Shown: positions 40,854 to 49,700 of the stretch, one piece after another
Position numbering within the stretch: position 1 is the stretch's first letter
How the letters are laid out: every line of letters starts with the position of its first letter
Source of the DNA: UBA1181 sp045600225
GTDB taxonomy: Bacteria; Bacteroidota; Bacteroidia; Bacteroidales; Paludibacteraceae
Direction of reading: 5' to 3'
NCBI GenBank assembly: GCA_045600225.1
Contig: JAZRXL010000022.1
Coordinates: forward strand, 4,551 to 68,550
Length of the DNA stretch: 64,000 nucleotides
The notes under the pieces: generated by a model
What the model saw: the letters and a program-made list of their open reading frames with translations, nothing else
What the model was told of the DNA's origin: nothing
Databases searched by the model: none
Made by a program: the position numbers and the translations under genes

Positions 40854-42470
40854 TTAAGCTTGCTCTAGAGCCAAAGTCTTAGTTGGTTGATCGCAAACCT
40901 CAGCAGGACCGAAGTATTGGATTGGACCTGGATAAACGTATGCAGTCTCAACAGCCCACTTCTCACGGTTAGCAGCCAATGCCTTGAATGGAGCACCATC
41001 CAACTCAACCAATGCCTTACGGATAACTGGCTTCATTGCACCGTGACGCTTCTCCATGTTCATCATCATTGTGATAGGCACACCAGCAGCGATCCATTGA
41101 TCAGCTGTCTTAGTTGTGTTCTTGATCAATGACATGTAACCTGACTTACCAGAAGCGATCAAGTTAGCAGCATTGTAACCCAAAGAGTAGCAGTAGTCTG
41201 CATCGAAGCTAGAAGGAGCAGCACAACGTCCCTCGTATCCGAAGAAGTGTCCTAGACCAGAGAACTTACCAGTGTAAGAACCAGCAGCCTTTCTCTTAGC
41301 CAACTCAGTCTTAACCATCTCGATAAGCAACTTCTCAGTCTCGATCAAAGATACTTGTACGTTTCCGTGAGGGTCACGCTCCAAAGTCAATTGCTTTTGT
41401 ACGAAATCAGGAAGAGATGCGTAAACTGCAGCAGAGTTAGCAGAAAGCTTCTTAACAGCAGCAGGAACGTCACCGTTAGTCTCAGCCAACAAGTCGTTCA
41501 ACTCCTTGATCAACACCTTCATCTCAGGGATGAACTCGATCAATCCCTCAGGGATCAAACATACACCGAAGTTGTTTCCTTGTGCAGCACGAGCAGCAAC
41601 TGTATCAGCGATGTTGTTAACGATTTGAGCCAAAGTCATCTTCTTAGTCTCAACCTCCTCAGAAACGATACAGATGTTTGGTTGTGTTTGCAAACCACAC
41701 TCCAAAGCGATGTGAGAAGCAGAACGTCCCATCAACTTGATGAAGTGCCAGTACTTCTTTGCAGAGTTAGCATCACGCATGATGTTACCGATCACCTCTG
41801 AATATACCTTACATGCAGTATCGAAACCGAATGAAGTCTCGATTTGATCGTTCTTCAAGTCACCGTCGATAGTCTTAGGACAACCGATTACTTGAATACC
41901 TGTATTCTTTTGCAAGTAGTACTCTGCCAATACGCAAGCATTTGTGTTAGAGTCATCACCACCGATGATAACCAATGCCTTAATACCCAACTTGTTGCAG
42001 ATTTCGATACCCTTGTCGAATTGAGCAGTCTCTTCCAACTTTGTACGACCAGAACCGATGATATCGAAACCACCAGTGTTACGATACTCGTCGATGATAG
42101 CAGAAGTCAACTCAATATACTTGTGATCGATCAATCCGCTTGGTCCACCCAAGAAACCATATAGCTTAGAGTTCTTGTTCAAAGACTTGATACCATCGAA
42201 CAAACCAGAGATTACGTTGTGTCCACCAGGAGCTTGACCACCTGAAAGGATTACACCAACGTTGAAATCACCCATAGACAACTTAGCTGAAGCCTCTTCG
42301 AAAGTAACGACTGGCATTCCGTAAGTGTTAGGGAACAACTTCTTGATTTCTTCTTGGTCAGCAACTGATTGAGTTGCCTTACCTTCCTTAAGAACTACAC
42401 CACCTTTGAATGCCTTAGGCAACTTTGGTTGGTAAGCAGCTCTTGCGATTTGCAATGCACTTTTTGCCAT
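40854..42470 (-). CDS. pfp: Pyrophosphate-dependent phosphofructokinase
   Basis: Phosphorylates fructose-6-phosphate reversibly using PPi. The 538-residue length and motifs fit the long clade of PPi-PFK: VGVILSGGQAPGGHNVISG (phosphate loop), LVIIGGDDSNTNA, where GGDD in place of GGDG marks PPi use, and PKTIDGDLKNDQIETSFGFD with the catalytic aspartate. KLMGRSASHIALECGLQTQP is the fructose-6-phosphate site. Codon choice is strongly biased, indicating high expression, and this bias produces long spurious ORFs on the opposite strand. It is monocistronic, with its own promoter and terminator. Confidence 0.95.
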   Translation of the reverse strand: MAKSALQIARAAYQPKLPKAFKGGVVLKEGKATQSVADQEEIKKLFPNTYGMPVVTFEEASAKLSMGDFNVGVILSGGQAPGGHNVISGLFDGIKSLNKNSKLYGFLGGPSGLIDHKYIELTSAIIDEYRNTGGFDIIGSGRTKLEETAQFDKGIEICNKLGIKALVIIGGDDSNTNACVLAEYYLQKNTGIQVIGCPKTIDGDLKNDQIETSFGFDTACKVYSEVIGNIMRDANSAKKYWHFIKLMGRSASHIALECGLQTQPNICIVSEEVETKKMTLAQIVNNIADTVAARAAQGNNFGVCLIPEGLIEFIPEMKVLIKELNDLLAETNGDVPAAVKKLSANSAAVYASLPDFVQKQLTLERDPHGNVQVSLIETEKLLIEMVKTELAKRKAAGSYTGKFSGLGHFFGYEGRCAAPSSFDADYCYSLGYNAANLIASGKSGYMSLIKNTTKTADQWIAAGVPITMMMNMEKRHGAMKPVIRKALVELDGAPFKALAANREKWAVETAYVYPGPIQYFGPAEVCDQPTKTLALEQA

Positions 42471-42520
42471 TGTTTTATAACTATTTAAATGAATAATAAT
42501 TTAAATTCCACTATGTCTTG

Positions 42521-42551
42521 CAAAGTTCGAAAAATTCTTGCTAATTACCAA
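42521..42551 (-). promoter_or_regulatory. Promoter of PPi-PFK
   Basis: Minus-strand TTG (42551-42549), 20-base spacer, GAACTTTG (42528-42521), one mismatch from TAnnTTTG. It lies 51 bases upstream of the ATG. Confidence 0.6.
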
Positions 42552-42605
42552 ATATGGTTTTTCATATATGAGAGAAAAAATCGAACTTTCTTTTTGACCC
42601 AATTT

Positions 42606-43994
42606 TTAGTGAATTATCTCAAGTCGGACATCCGTACCTTTTCGAGCCTTTGCAGATATGACATCAAAACCAGCCTCTTCGTTACATTTTTTGTAATAGT
42701 AGTCCGCTTTCTTTTGGTCCTTCTTCACTCCAAGGCCTTGTTCATAACATCTACCTATGTTAAAACTTCCCTTGAAATTGCCCAAATCAGATGCTTTCTG
42801 ATAGTATTCTGCCGCTTTCCCAAGGTCAACACAAACGCCTCCACGTCCATTCTCGTAGAATTCTGCCACTTTAAGTTGGGCTCCATCATAGTTTTGTTCT
42901 GCCGACTTCAAATACCACTTCATTGCCTCTTCATCGTTCTTTTCTGTAACATATCCTTCTTCTAAGAAAACACCAAGGTTAAACTGAGCTAACATTTCTC
43001 CTTGTTCAGCAGCTTCTTGAAACCAGAAAAGAGCTTTGTCCAAATCCACACCTCCTCGTTCTGTCCAACTTACATAATATCCATTTGTGTAATAAAAACC
43101 TACTTGAGTCTGGGCCTCTAAAACACCCCTCTTTGCTGCTTTTAGCCACCATTCAAACGCTTTGCGTGAATCCATTGGCAAGCCATCTCCACTCTCGAAT
43201 TTACTAGCTATGGTGGCTTGTGCTAACGCATAACCTTGCTCTGCCGATTTAAATAAGTATTCATTACCTTCCATTACATTTTGTGGTACAACATCTCCTT
43301 TTGAGTAATAAATGCCAACCTTATACTGACCTTGGTCGTTTCCTAATTTTGCGGCTTTCTTATACAATTCGAAAGCTTTTATCGAATCTTTTTTTACATA
43401 GATGCCATTTTCATAACATTCTCCTAAAGAATAATGACCCAATGGATAATTCATATCAGAAGCTTGTTTGTAGAATTCAAAGGCTTTTTTCTCATCCCTT
43501 TGTGCTCCGTCTGCATTGTTATAGAGGTTTGCAAGATCAATAAAGGCTAATGTGTCGCCCATTTCAATTGCCTTCTCATACAATTCTTTTGCTTTGTCGA
43601 AACTCTTTTCTACACCTAATCCATTTGCATACATGAAAGCTACGGAAATATACCCCATCGATTCTCCTGCTTCTTTGGCGATGGTAAACAATTTTAATGC
43701 TTTGTCATAGTCCTTTCTAAAAATGTTTTCATATCCAGTGTCTATGATGTTATCCATGTTGATTTCCAATCTCGATCCACAAATATTGCACACTTCACCT
43801 TCCATGCTTTTTTTACAGGAAGGGCAATAAAGAAAGGGGTCGCAATTATCTGTCCAACAGCGTAGTTCGTCTTCTTCCACTTCATTATCGTTCACATTCT
43901 CATTGTTGTTTTTTGTAGTATTTGAACAAGAAGTTGTTATTGTGATAAATAGAAGAGACCACAGATATATGGATAAAAAATGTTTCAAATTCAT
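42606..43994 (-). CDS. Sel1-repeat lipoprotein with a zinc-ribbon-like segment
   Basis: A 462-residue predicted lipoprotein (signal MNLKHFLSIYLWSLLFITIT then TS-Cys23). Residues ~57-80 carry YCPSCKKSMEGEVCNICGSR, a CxxC...CxxC zinc-ribbon pattern unusual just after a lipid anchor. The remainder is about nine to ten Sel1/TPR-like repeats of 36-40 residues (pattern A...LG..Y..G.GV..D..KAFE.Y.KAA..G). Sel1 solenoids are protein-protein interaction scaffolds. No partner is indicated by the neighbours. The gene is flanked by the PFK promoter on one side and a gene-poor region on the other. Confidence 0.85.
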   Translation of the reverse strand: MNLKHFLSIYLWSLLFITITTSCSNTTKNNNENVNDNEVEEDELRCWTDNCDPFLYCPSCKKSMEGEVCNICGSRLEINMDNIIDTGYENIFRKDYDKALKLFTIAKEAGESMGYISVAFMYANGLGVEKSFDKAKELYEKAIEMGDTLAFIDLANLYNNADGAQRDEKKAFEFYKQASDMNYPLGHYSLGECYENGIYVKKDSIKAFELYKKAAKLGNDQGQYKVGIYYSKGDVVPQNVMEGNEYLFKSAEQGYALAQATIASKFESGDGLPMDSRKAFEWWLKAAKRGVLEAQTQVGFYYTNGYYVSWTERGGVDLDKALFWFQEAAEQGEMLAQFNLGVFLEEGYVTEKNDEEAMKWYLKSAEQNYDGAQLKVAEFYENGRGGVCVDLGKAAEYYQKASDLGNFKGSFNIGRCYEQGLGVKKDQKKADYYYKKCNEEAGFDVISAKARKGTDVRLEIIH

Positions 43995-44107
43995 ATTTGT
44001 ATGGTTTTAATATAATTCAACAAGTTCTTTTGTGTTCATCCATTGGCAAACTGACTTATTGAGTACATTCATACTTTCTCATCATACTTATATTATTAAA
44101 ATATGTG

Positions 44108-44115
44108 CAAAGATA
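44108..44115 (-). promoter_or_regulatory. Candidate -7 element for the Sel1 gene
   Basis: Minus-strand TATCTTTG, 113 bases upstream of the Sel1 ATG. Spacing to a -33 element is not clear. Confidence 0.55.
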
Positions 44116-44216
44116 TAGGAAAACTATCATATGTGGATTATAATTGCCACGAATGCCTTATTTGCTGTGACTTTTCTATTTTAACTTTTTTTATGAAAAA
44201 AAAGATGTTGTAAAAC

Positions 44217-44247
44217 TTGCGTATGTATGTTTTATAACATAATTTTG
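44217..44247 (+). promoter_or_regulatory. Promoter of the small-peptide unit
   Basis: TTG (44217-44219), 20-base spacer, TAATTTTG (44240-44247): a full match to the Bacteroidota promoter consensus, with no conventional gene downstream on this strand until 45124. Predicted start near 44254. Confidence 0.78.
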
Positions 44248-44301
44248 CAACACAATTAAAAAAACAGAAACATAAACAATAATTTAAATATATACAAAAA
44301 A

Positions 44302-44361
44302 ATGGCTTGTCTTAATATTCTTATCCTTGCAATTATGCGCAAGTACGCTCCAAAGTTCTAA
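44302..44361 (+). CDS. 19-residue hydrophobic/cationic peptide in its own transcription unit
   Basis: ATG 44302 to TAA 44359-44361 encodes MACLNILILAIMRKYAPKF: a hydrophobic core (ACLNILILAIM) followed by a basic tail (RKYAPK). It is preceded by an A-rich leader (tatacaaaaaa) of the sort that guides initiation in Bacteroidota, sits about 48 bases after a predicted start site from a consensus promoter, and is followed by a hairpin at its stop and a terminator 50 bases later. Size and composition recall type I toxin or other membrane-active small peptides, but a leader peptide or a mere structured RNA is equally possible. A second 10-codon frame (MNFRWSGFKS) starts one base after its stop. No family is recognised. 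Confidence 0.5.
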   Translation: MACLNILILAIMRKYAPKF

Positions 44362-44375
44362 TATGAACTTTCGGT
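44353..44375 (+). other. Hairpin spanning the small peptide's stop codon
   Basis: AAAGTTC (44352-44358) pairs with GAACTTT (44365-44371) around TAATAT. It places the stop codon in the loop. It may be part of an RNA fold rather than a terminator, since no T-run follows directly. Confidence 0.5.
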
Positions 44376-44409
44376 GGTCTGGTTTTAAAAGTTAATAGTA
44401 ATTTGTCAT

Positions 44410-44450
44410 CGCATTCGATATCTTGCATATTGAGTGCGTTGTTGTTTTAT
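44410..44450 (+). terminator. Terminator of the small-peptide/RNA unit
   Basis: A 12-bp stem with two G-U pairs (44410-44421 with 44427-44438), a 5-base loop, then TTGTTGTTTTAT. With the promoter at 44217-44247 this bounds a transcript of about 195 bases. Confidence 0.7.
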
Positions 44451-44482
44451 ATAGGGTAGTGTAATTTCACACAAGGAAAAAG

Positions 44483-44515
44483 GGAAAAAGAAAGGCGAAC
44501 CCACAGGTTCGCCTT
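44483..44515 (-). terminator. Intrinsic terminator after the DUF1508 gene
   Basis: A 10-bp perfect stem (44515-44506 with 44501-44492), 4-base loop, followed on the minus strand by TTTCTTTTT. It lies 23 bases past the DUF1508 stop and could also act as a backup for the rightward small transcript. Confidence 0.82.
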
Positions 44516-44538
44516 GTCATAAGTGTATAAAGAACGTC

Positions 44539-44916
44539 TTACTCTGCTGTTCTATCATCAATTGTAGCCTCGGGAGCGTTCTTCTTAATAGACTCGATAC
44601 CATTCTTGCAACCAGCCTTTGACTTGTAACCTTCACCAACAGCGATGGTTTCACCATTTGTTGCCTTCAAGCGGAAACGAGTTTCACCTTTCTTGTCTGT
44701 ATAAATCTCAAACTTAGGATTCTTCTCTGTCTTGAAACCTTCTACTGTTTGGTCTTCAATATTAGCAATAGGAGCATTCTTCTGAACACTAGCGATACCA
44801 TTCTTGCAAGCAGCCATAGTGTTGTACACTTCAGAAGTTGCGATTACTTGATTGTTACCTGCCAATAAGTTGAACATAACACCCTTAGCGGCATTTTTGA
44901 TTACAAATTTTCCCAT
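44539..44916 (-). CDS. YegP-family (DUF1508) tandem-repeat protein
   Basis: A 125-residue protein made of two DUF1508 repeats. Repeat one is GKFVIKNAAKGVMFNLLAGN followed by NQVIATSEVYNTMAACKNGI; repeat two is KFEIYTDKKGETRFRLKATN followed by GETIAVGEGYKSKAGCKNGI. Each ends in an IxSVxKNAP tail. The family (YegP in E. coli) is small, soluble and of unknown function. The two repeats are diverged in the first half and closely alike in the second. It is monocistronic, with its own -7 element and terminator. Confidence 0.9.
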   Translation of the reverse strand: MGKFVIKNAAKGVMFNLLAGNNQVIATSEVYNTMAACKNGIASVQKNAPIANIEDQTVEGFKTEKNPKFEIYTDKKGETRFRLKATNGETIAVGEGYKSKAGCKNGIESIKKNAPEATIDDRTAE

Positions 44917-44961
44917 GTTTTTTATTTGATATTAAATTAATATTTAGTTCATCTTATAGAG

Positions 44962-44969
44962 CAAATATA
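44962..44969 (-). promoter_or_regulatory. Candidate -7 element for the DUF1508 gene
   Basis: Minus-strand TATATTTG, 45 bases upstream of the ATG, matching TAnnTTTG. Confidence 0.6.
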
Positions 44970-45064
44970 TGAAAAAAAATGCATAAACGAATTTTTTCAA
45001 AGTTTTTTTTCTAGAATAATCCAATAAATATAGAATAGGACACCCTTTTCCTTCTAATGGTGGT

Positions 45065-45095
45065 TTGCATATGAAGTCAAAAAATGGTAATTTTG
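45065..45095 (+). promoter_or_regulatory. Promoter of the CCA-adding enzyme gene
   Basis: TTG (45065-45067), 20-base spacer, TAATTTTG (45088-45095). Predicted start near 45102, only about 20 bases before the GTG start. Confidence 0.78.
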
Positions 45096-45123
45096 CAGTG
45101 TAAAATGGAAAAATACGGATAAA

Positions 45124-46539
45124 GTGGAAAACTTTAAATACTACTTAGATAATAAGGTCTTTACATCGATTTCGGAAGTGGCAGACTCCCTTGGTGTGGA
45201 ATGTTATGTGATTGGTGGATTTGTGCGTGATATTTTTTTGGAGAGACCTTCGAAAGATATTGATGTGGTAGTGGTAGGAAGCGGAATAGCAGTGGCTGAG
45301 GCTTTCTCAAAAGCATGGAAACGAAGCAAGATCTCTGTATTTAAAAATTTTGGTACTGCACAAGTGAAATTAGCACACCAGGAAGTTGAGTTCGTGGGTG
45401 CAAGAAAAGAATCATACCGCTCTAATTCCAGAAATCCAATTGTAGAAGATGGTACATTGGAAGATGATCAAAACAGAAGAGATTTTACCATCAACGCTTT
45501 AGCGCTCTGTTTGAACAAAGATCGATTTGGGGAGTTGGTTGACCCATTCGGTGGTGTTACAGATATTGAAAACAAAATCATCAGAACTCCATTAGATCCA
45601 GATGTCACATTTAGTGATGATCCTCTTCGAATGATGCGATGCATACGATTTGCTACGCAACTCTCATTCTACATCGAACAGCGAACATTTGATGCTATCT
45701 GCAACATGAAGCATCGTATTGAAATAATATCCGCTGAGAGGATTGTGGATGAATTGAACAAGATGATGGCTTCTAAGAAACCTTCATTGGGATTCGAATT
45801 GTTAAGGCGTTCGGGATTGTTAGAACTTATCATTCCTGAAATCAACGCATTGGCAGGCACGGAAGAGAAGGATGGTAGAGGTCATAAAGATAATTTCCTT
45901 CACACAATGCAAGTGTTGGATTCCGTAGCAGAAAAATCGGACGATATCTGGCTTCGTTGGGCTGCTCTTTTCCATGATGTGGGTAAACCTGCTACTAAAA
46001 AGTGGGTAAACAATGTAGGATGGACATTCTACAACCACAACTATGTAGGAGAAAGAATGGTTGGGAAGATTTTCAAGCGTATGAAATTGCCAACCAATGA
46101 GAAGATGAAGTTTGTGCAAAAGATGGTGCTTCTTCACATGCGTCCCATTGCACTTGTAGAGGATGAGGTGACCGATTCTGCAGTACGCAGGTTGCTGTTT
46201 GATGCAGGTGATGATATCGATGCATTGATGATTCTATGCCAAGCTGATATTACCTCTAAGAATGCAGAAAAAGTTAAGCGTTTCCACGAAAATTATAAGA
46301 TAGTGGAGCGAAAGATGAGAGAGATAGAGGAGAAGGATCGTGTCAGAAACTTCCAACCTCCTGTATCAGGTGAGGAGATAATGGAGACCTTCAACCTTCA
46401 ACCTTGTGCAATTGTTGGAAAGATAAAGATTGCAATTAAGGATGCAATCCTTGATGGTGTTATTCCAAATGAACACGAACCTGCTTTCCAATTTATGCTT
46501 GAAAAAGCAAAAGAGTTGGGTGTGGAGAGAGTAAATTAA
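45124..46539 (+). CDS. cca: CCA tRNA nucleotidyltransferase with HD domain
   Basis: Adds or repairs the 3' CCA of tRNAs. The 471-residue protein has the class II nucleotidyltransferase head ECYVIGGFVRDIFLERPSKD followed by IDVVVVG, then VEFVGARKESYR, RRDFTINALA and the RMMRCIRFATQL region. An HD domain follows (FLHTMQVLDSVAE, WAALFHDVGKPAT). The start is GTG 45124: the only nearby ATG (45105) opens a five-codon frame that stops at 45122, one base before the GTG. That mini-ORF may couple translation to the main start. HD-bearing members often also have phosphohydrolase activity. Confidence 0.95.
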   Translation: MENFKYYLDNKVFTSISEVADSLGVECYVIGGFVRDIFLERPSKDIDVVVVGSGIAVAEAFSKAWKRSKISVFKNFGTAQVKLAHQEVEFVGARKESYRSNSRNPIVEDGTLEDDQNRRDFTINALALCLNKDRFGELVDPFGGVTDIENKIIRTPLDPDVTFSDDPLRMMRCIRFATQLSFYIEQRTFDAICNMKHRIEIISAERIVDELNKMMASKKPSLGFELLRRSGLLELIIPEINALAGTEEKDGRGHKDNFLHTMQVLDSVAEKSDDIWLRWAALFHDVGKPATKKWVNNVGWTFYNHNYVGERMVGKIFKRMKLPTNEKMKFVQKMVLLHMRPIALVEDEVTDSAVRRLLFDAGDDIDALMILCQADITSKNAEKVKRFHENYKIVERKMREIEEKDRVRNFQPPVSGEEIMETFNLQPCAIVGKIKIAIKDAILDGVIPNEHEPAFQFMLEKAKELGVERVN

Positions 46540-46564
46540 ACTTAAACTTAAAGATTAATTTGAT

Positions 46565-46756
46565 ATGGATGGTGTAGATTACATATTAGAACACGGTACT
46601 GTTTTTAGAAAATCTTCAGAAGAAAAAAAAGACACTACGGGTAAAGTGAAAACCAAGGCCAAAAAGACCTCTTACATAAAGGGAGCTCATGGGTCTGGTT
46701 CTGCTAAAATGAAAGCGGAATACAAAAGACGCAGAGCTAACAGAAACAAAAATTAG
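46565..46756 (+). CDS. Small basic protein of unknown function
   Basis: A 63-residue ORF starting MDGVDYILEHGTVFRKSSEE, then a Lys/Thr-rich linker and the tail KGAHGSGSAKMKAEYKRRRA. It lies 25 bases after cca and 22 before the next gene on the same strand, which favours its being real. The C-terminal half is strongly basic and low in complexity, suggesting nucleic-acid contact or disorder. I do not recognise a family, and chance cannot be excluded. Confidence 0.5.
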   Translation: MDGVDYILEHGTVFRKSSEEKKDTTGKVKTKAKKTSYIKGAHGSGSAKMKAEYKRRRANRNKN

Positions 46757-46778
46757 TTCCTTTCTGAGGATTGTTATT

Positions 46779-49700
46779 ATGGTCAAGAATTTAAGTATAG
46801 TATCGATATTACTTCTTTGTTCACTCTTCATTCAGTCTGCCTTTGCTTACACGACACTGAACGGATGTCCAGATTTTATGAACATAGACGGTTCTTATGT
46901 CGAAGGCTATGCTGGTTCTTTCAACGATCCATTTGATTCTTTGGGTATTGTTCTCAACAGACACACATTAAACCAAACCAAGAAGACGGATCCTAATACA
47001 GGAAATGTATTAACAACCATACCACAAGGAGAAATGAAATCTATCCGATTGGGTAATGACATGATCGGAGGAGAGGCAGAAGCCATTGTTTACCATTTCA
47101 TTGTAGACCCGAACAACTCCTTGTTATTCGTAAATTTTGCAGTCGTTTTAGAGGATCCTGGTCATGATTTCATCTACCAGCCTCGTTTTGTGGTTAGAAT
47201 AACAGATAAAGATGGGGTATTGGTTTCCAAATGCTCGGAATACGATGTTTCTGCAGCAGCTGGATTGGATGGATTCCAAGACTATATGGGTGGAAATACA
47301 GCTGTTAGATGGAGAGATTGGACTAAAATAGGACTCGACCTGACTCCTTTTGCCAACCAGGAGGTGCAAGTTCAGTTTATCACTTACGACTGTGCCTTGA
47401 TGGGCCACTTTGGTTATGCATATTTTACTGCACATTGTGCTCCTAACAAATTGGAATTAAAAGAGTGTGCAGGTGCTGGATTCTCAGTTTCCGCACCTGA
47501 TGGCTTTGCTTCTTATCTATGGGATAATGGAGATACCACGCAAACCACACATCGCCAATTTTCATCGGAGGATATGTCTATCTATTGTGAAGTGACCTCC
47601 GTAACAGGTTGCTCTTTTACCCAAAGTGCATTTGTCTCTGCAGCATCTGCTGATGTGGAGACCTTCTTTAAAGATACTATTTGCCAAGGAGAACCTTATA
47701 CAAAACACAACTACAATTTGCCTCCACAACAAACCGTAGGTACCACACTCTACAATAATATCATCTTAGATCCTTCTAAATGTGCCGAAACAGCTGAAAC
47801 TCAGTTAGAATTGACTGTCTTGCAACAATTCTACAATATCGATGCTGCAATTTGTGAAGGTGACAACTATGTTGAAAATGGCTTCTCCATCATCAATCCT
47901 CCCTTGGGAACTCTTTTCGATACATTAAGATTTGAGAAGAGAGAGGGAAGAAGATGCGATAGTATCGTTTGTTTGAAACTAACCATAAGCGAAACGCTAC
48001 ATCTATCCAACGATTTAGTGGGCGACGCACACCCTTGTACTGGTGTCGCAACCACTTACTACATTGATTCTGACAACAATTCAACCAACTATTCGTGGAC
48101 ATTACCCGATAATGCAGTGATTATGAATGGAGGTTCTTCTCCTCAAATAGTTGTATACTTTACGGATGACAAACCTGGCACAATCATTTTGAACGGAGAG
48201 AATGGTTGTGGTACGGGTGCTGTGCCTTTTGATGTAAAACCGCGTCTTTCTTACCATCAATTCATACAAGACACCGCCTGTGTGAACCAAATCTACGACA
48301 AATATAATTTCAACCTTGGAAAACTCAGCAATACGGGGTATTTCACCCACACGCAATCTTTGAAAACCAAACAAGGATGTGATAGTATGGTAGTACTTGC
48401 ACTTTCCGTTTTTGACCAACCACAGGCATGGATTGAGGTAGAAGGAGACAAGCATCTGTTGTGTGCTTCCGATCGAGTAATGTTGATAGCAAAAGGAGAG
48501 GCAGGGGATTATGTGATACATAACTGCGACTCGCTTCCTGTTGTGATCGGAGATGTCTATTGTGAAGATGGATCGATCGTACATCTCAATAAATTCAATG
48601 CAAGCAAGCAGAAGGCTGCTGGTGTTGTCTTCTATATTGATCCTAATTATGAGTTTGCCTTGGTTGCAGATATAAAAGACTTGTACCGAAACCAATATAT
48701 GACTTGGGGTGGTTATGGTTATGATATACCAAACATGGAAAACCAAACACAAGTGCGACAAGTGATGTGCAACCAAGACGGATATGGCAACACGGCCATT
48801 ATTAGGAACACTGGTGATGAGTCCATATATCCAACCGCTTGGGCCGTTGACTTTGAAAATGGATGGTATTTGCCATCTGCCGGAGAGTTGCGACTTCTTT
48901 ACTCAACTTTCCACGAAGTGAACACAACCCTTGAAAAAATCGGGGCTGAAGAGTTTCCTTCTAATGCGAATGGCTTATATTACCCATTCAATTACGCCTC
49001 TTCAACGGAACTTTCTGCCTATTATTTCTGTGTAGTGACAGAAAAGGGTGAAATAATGGGTAATAGCAAGGATATTTACCGTGGATGTATCCGTCAGATC
49101 AAATCGGTTAAATTAAACAAAACAAAAGACCCTAGTGTAAAAATTGGAGACTTGGTTGAGAACGAATATGGAGAGAAGGGTATCGCATTCCGAATGAGTG
49201 AAGATGGCCGATCAGGATGGATGGTCAACCTTCACGAGGATGAAGAGTACCGCCGATGGGGTGCACAGAACATCCAGGAGATGAAAGATCATCGTGGAGA
49301 AAACCCCTATGCGGATTATTTGGCTGCTAATCAGGATTGGAATGTTGAAGAGAATAATCGATTGATGAAAAAGCACACTCCTTGTATTCAAGAATATTCC
49401 ATCTGCTATATCGATACAACCAAAGGATGGTTGTTGCCATCGGCAGGACAATTGGACGAGATCTATGCGTTACTACCAATTTTGGATTCCTCTTTGGTTC
49501 GAAATGGAGGAGAAGAGTTTTATTACCTTTCATATTGGACAAGTACCAAATATGATTCCACTCATGCATGGGTATACGATATGGCTTTTGGAAAATCAGC
49601 GATTGAAAACACAAACGAATGGGCTGCTGTGCGTACGGTTTCCAAGTTCACCTATTGCGAACCTCATGCAGAGATATTAGACTCATCCCTAACATTTGAA

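Noticed and set aside
41355..42164. Long plus-strand ORFs antisense to PPi-PFK
   Set aside because: They are shadows of strong codon bias in a highly expressed gene; the products have no recognisable features.
44103..44213. 36-codon Cys-rich plus-strand ORF (MCKDIGK..., CHECLICC) upstream of the small-peptide promoter
   Set aside because: No promoter faces it, the region holds the opposite-strand Sel1 promoter, and the tail is poly-Lys/Phe from AT-rich DNA. Probably chance.
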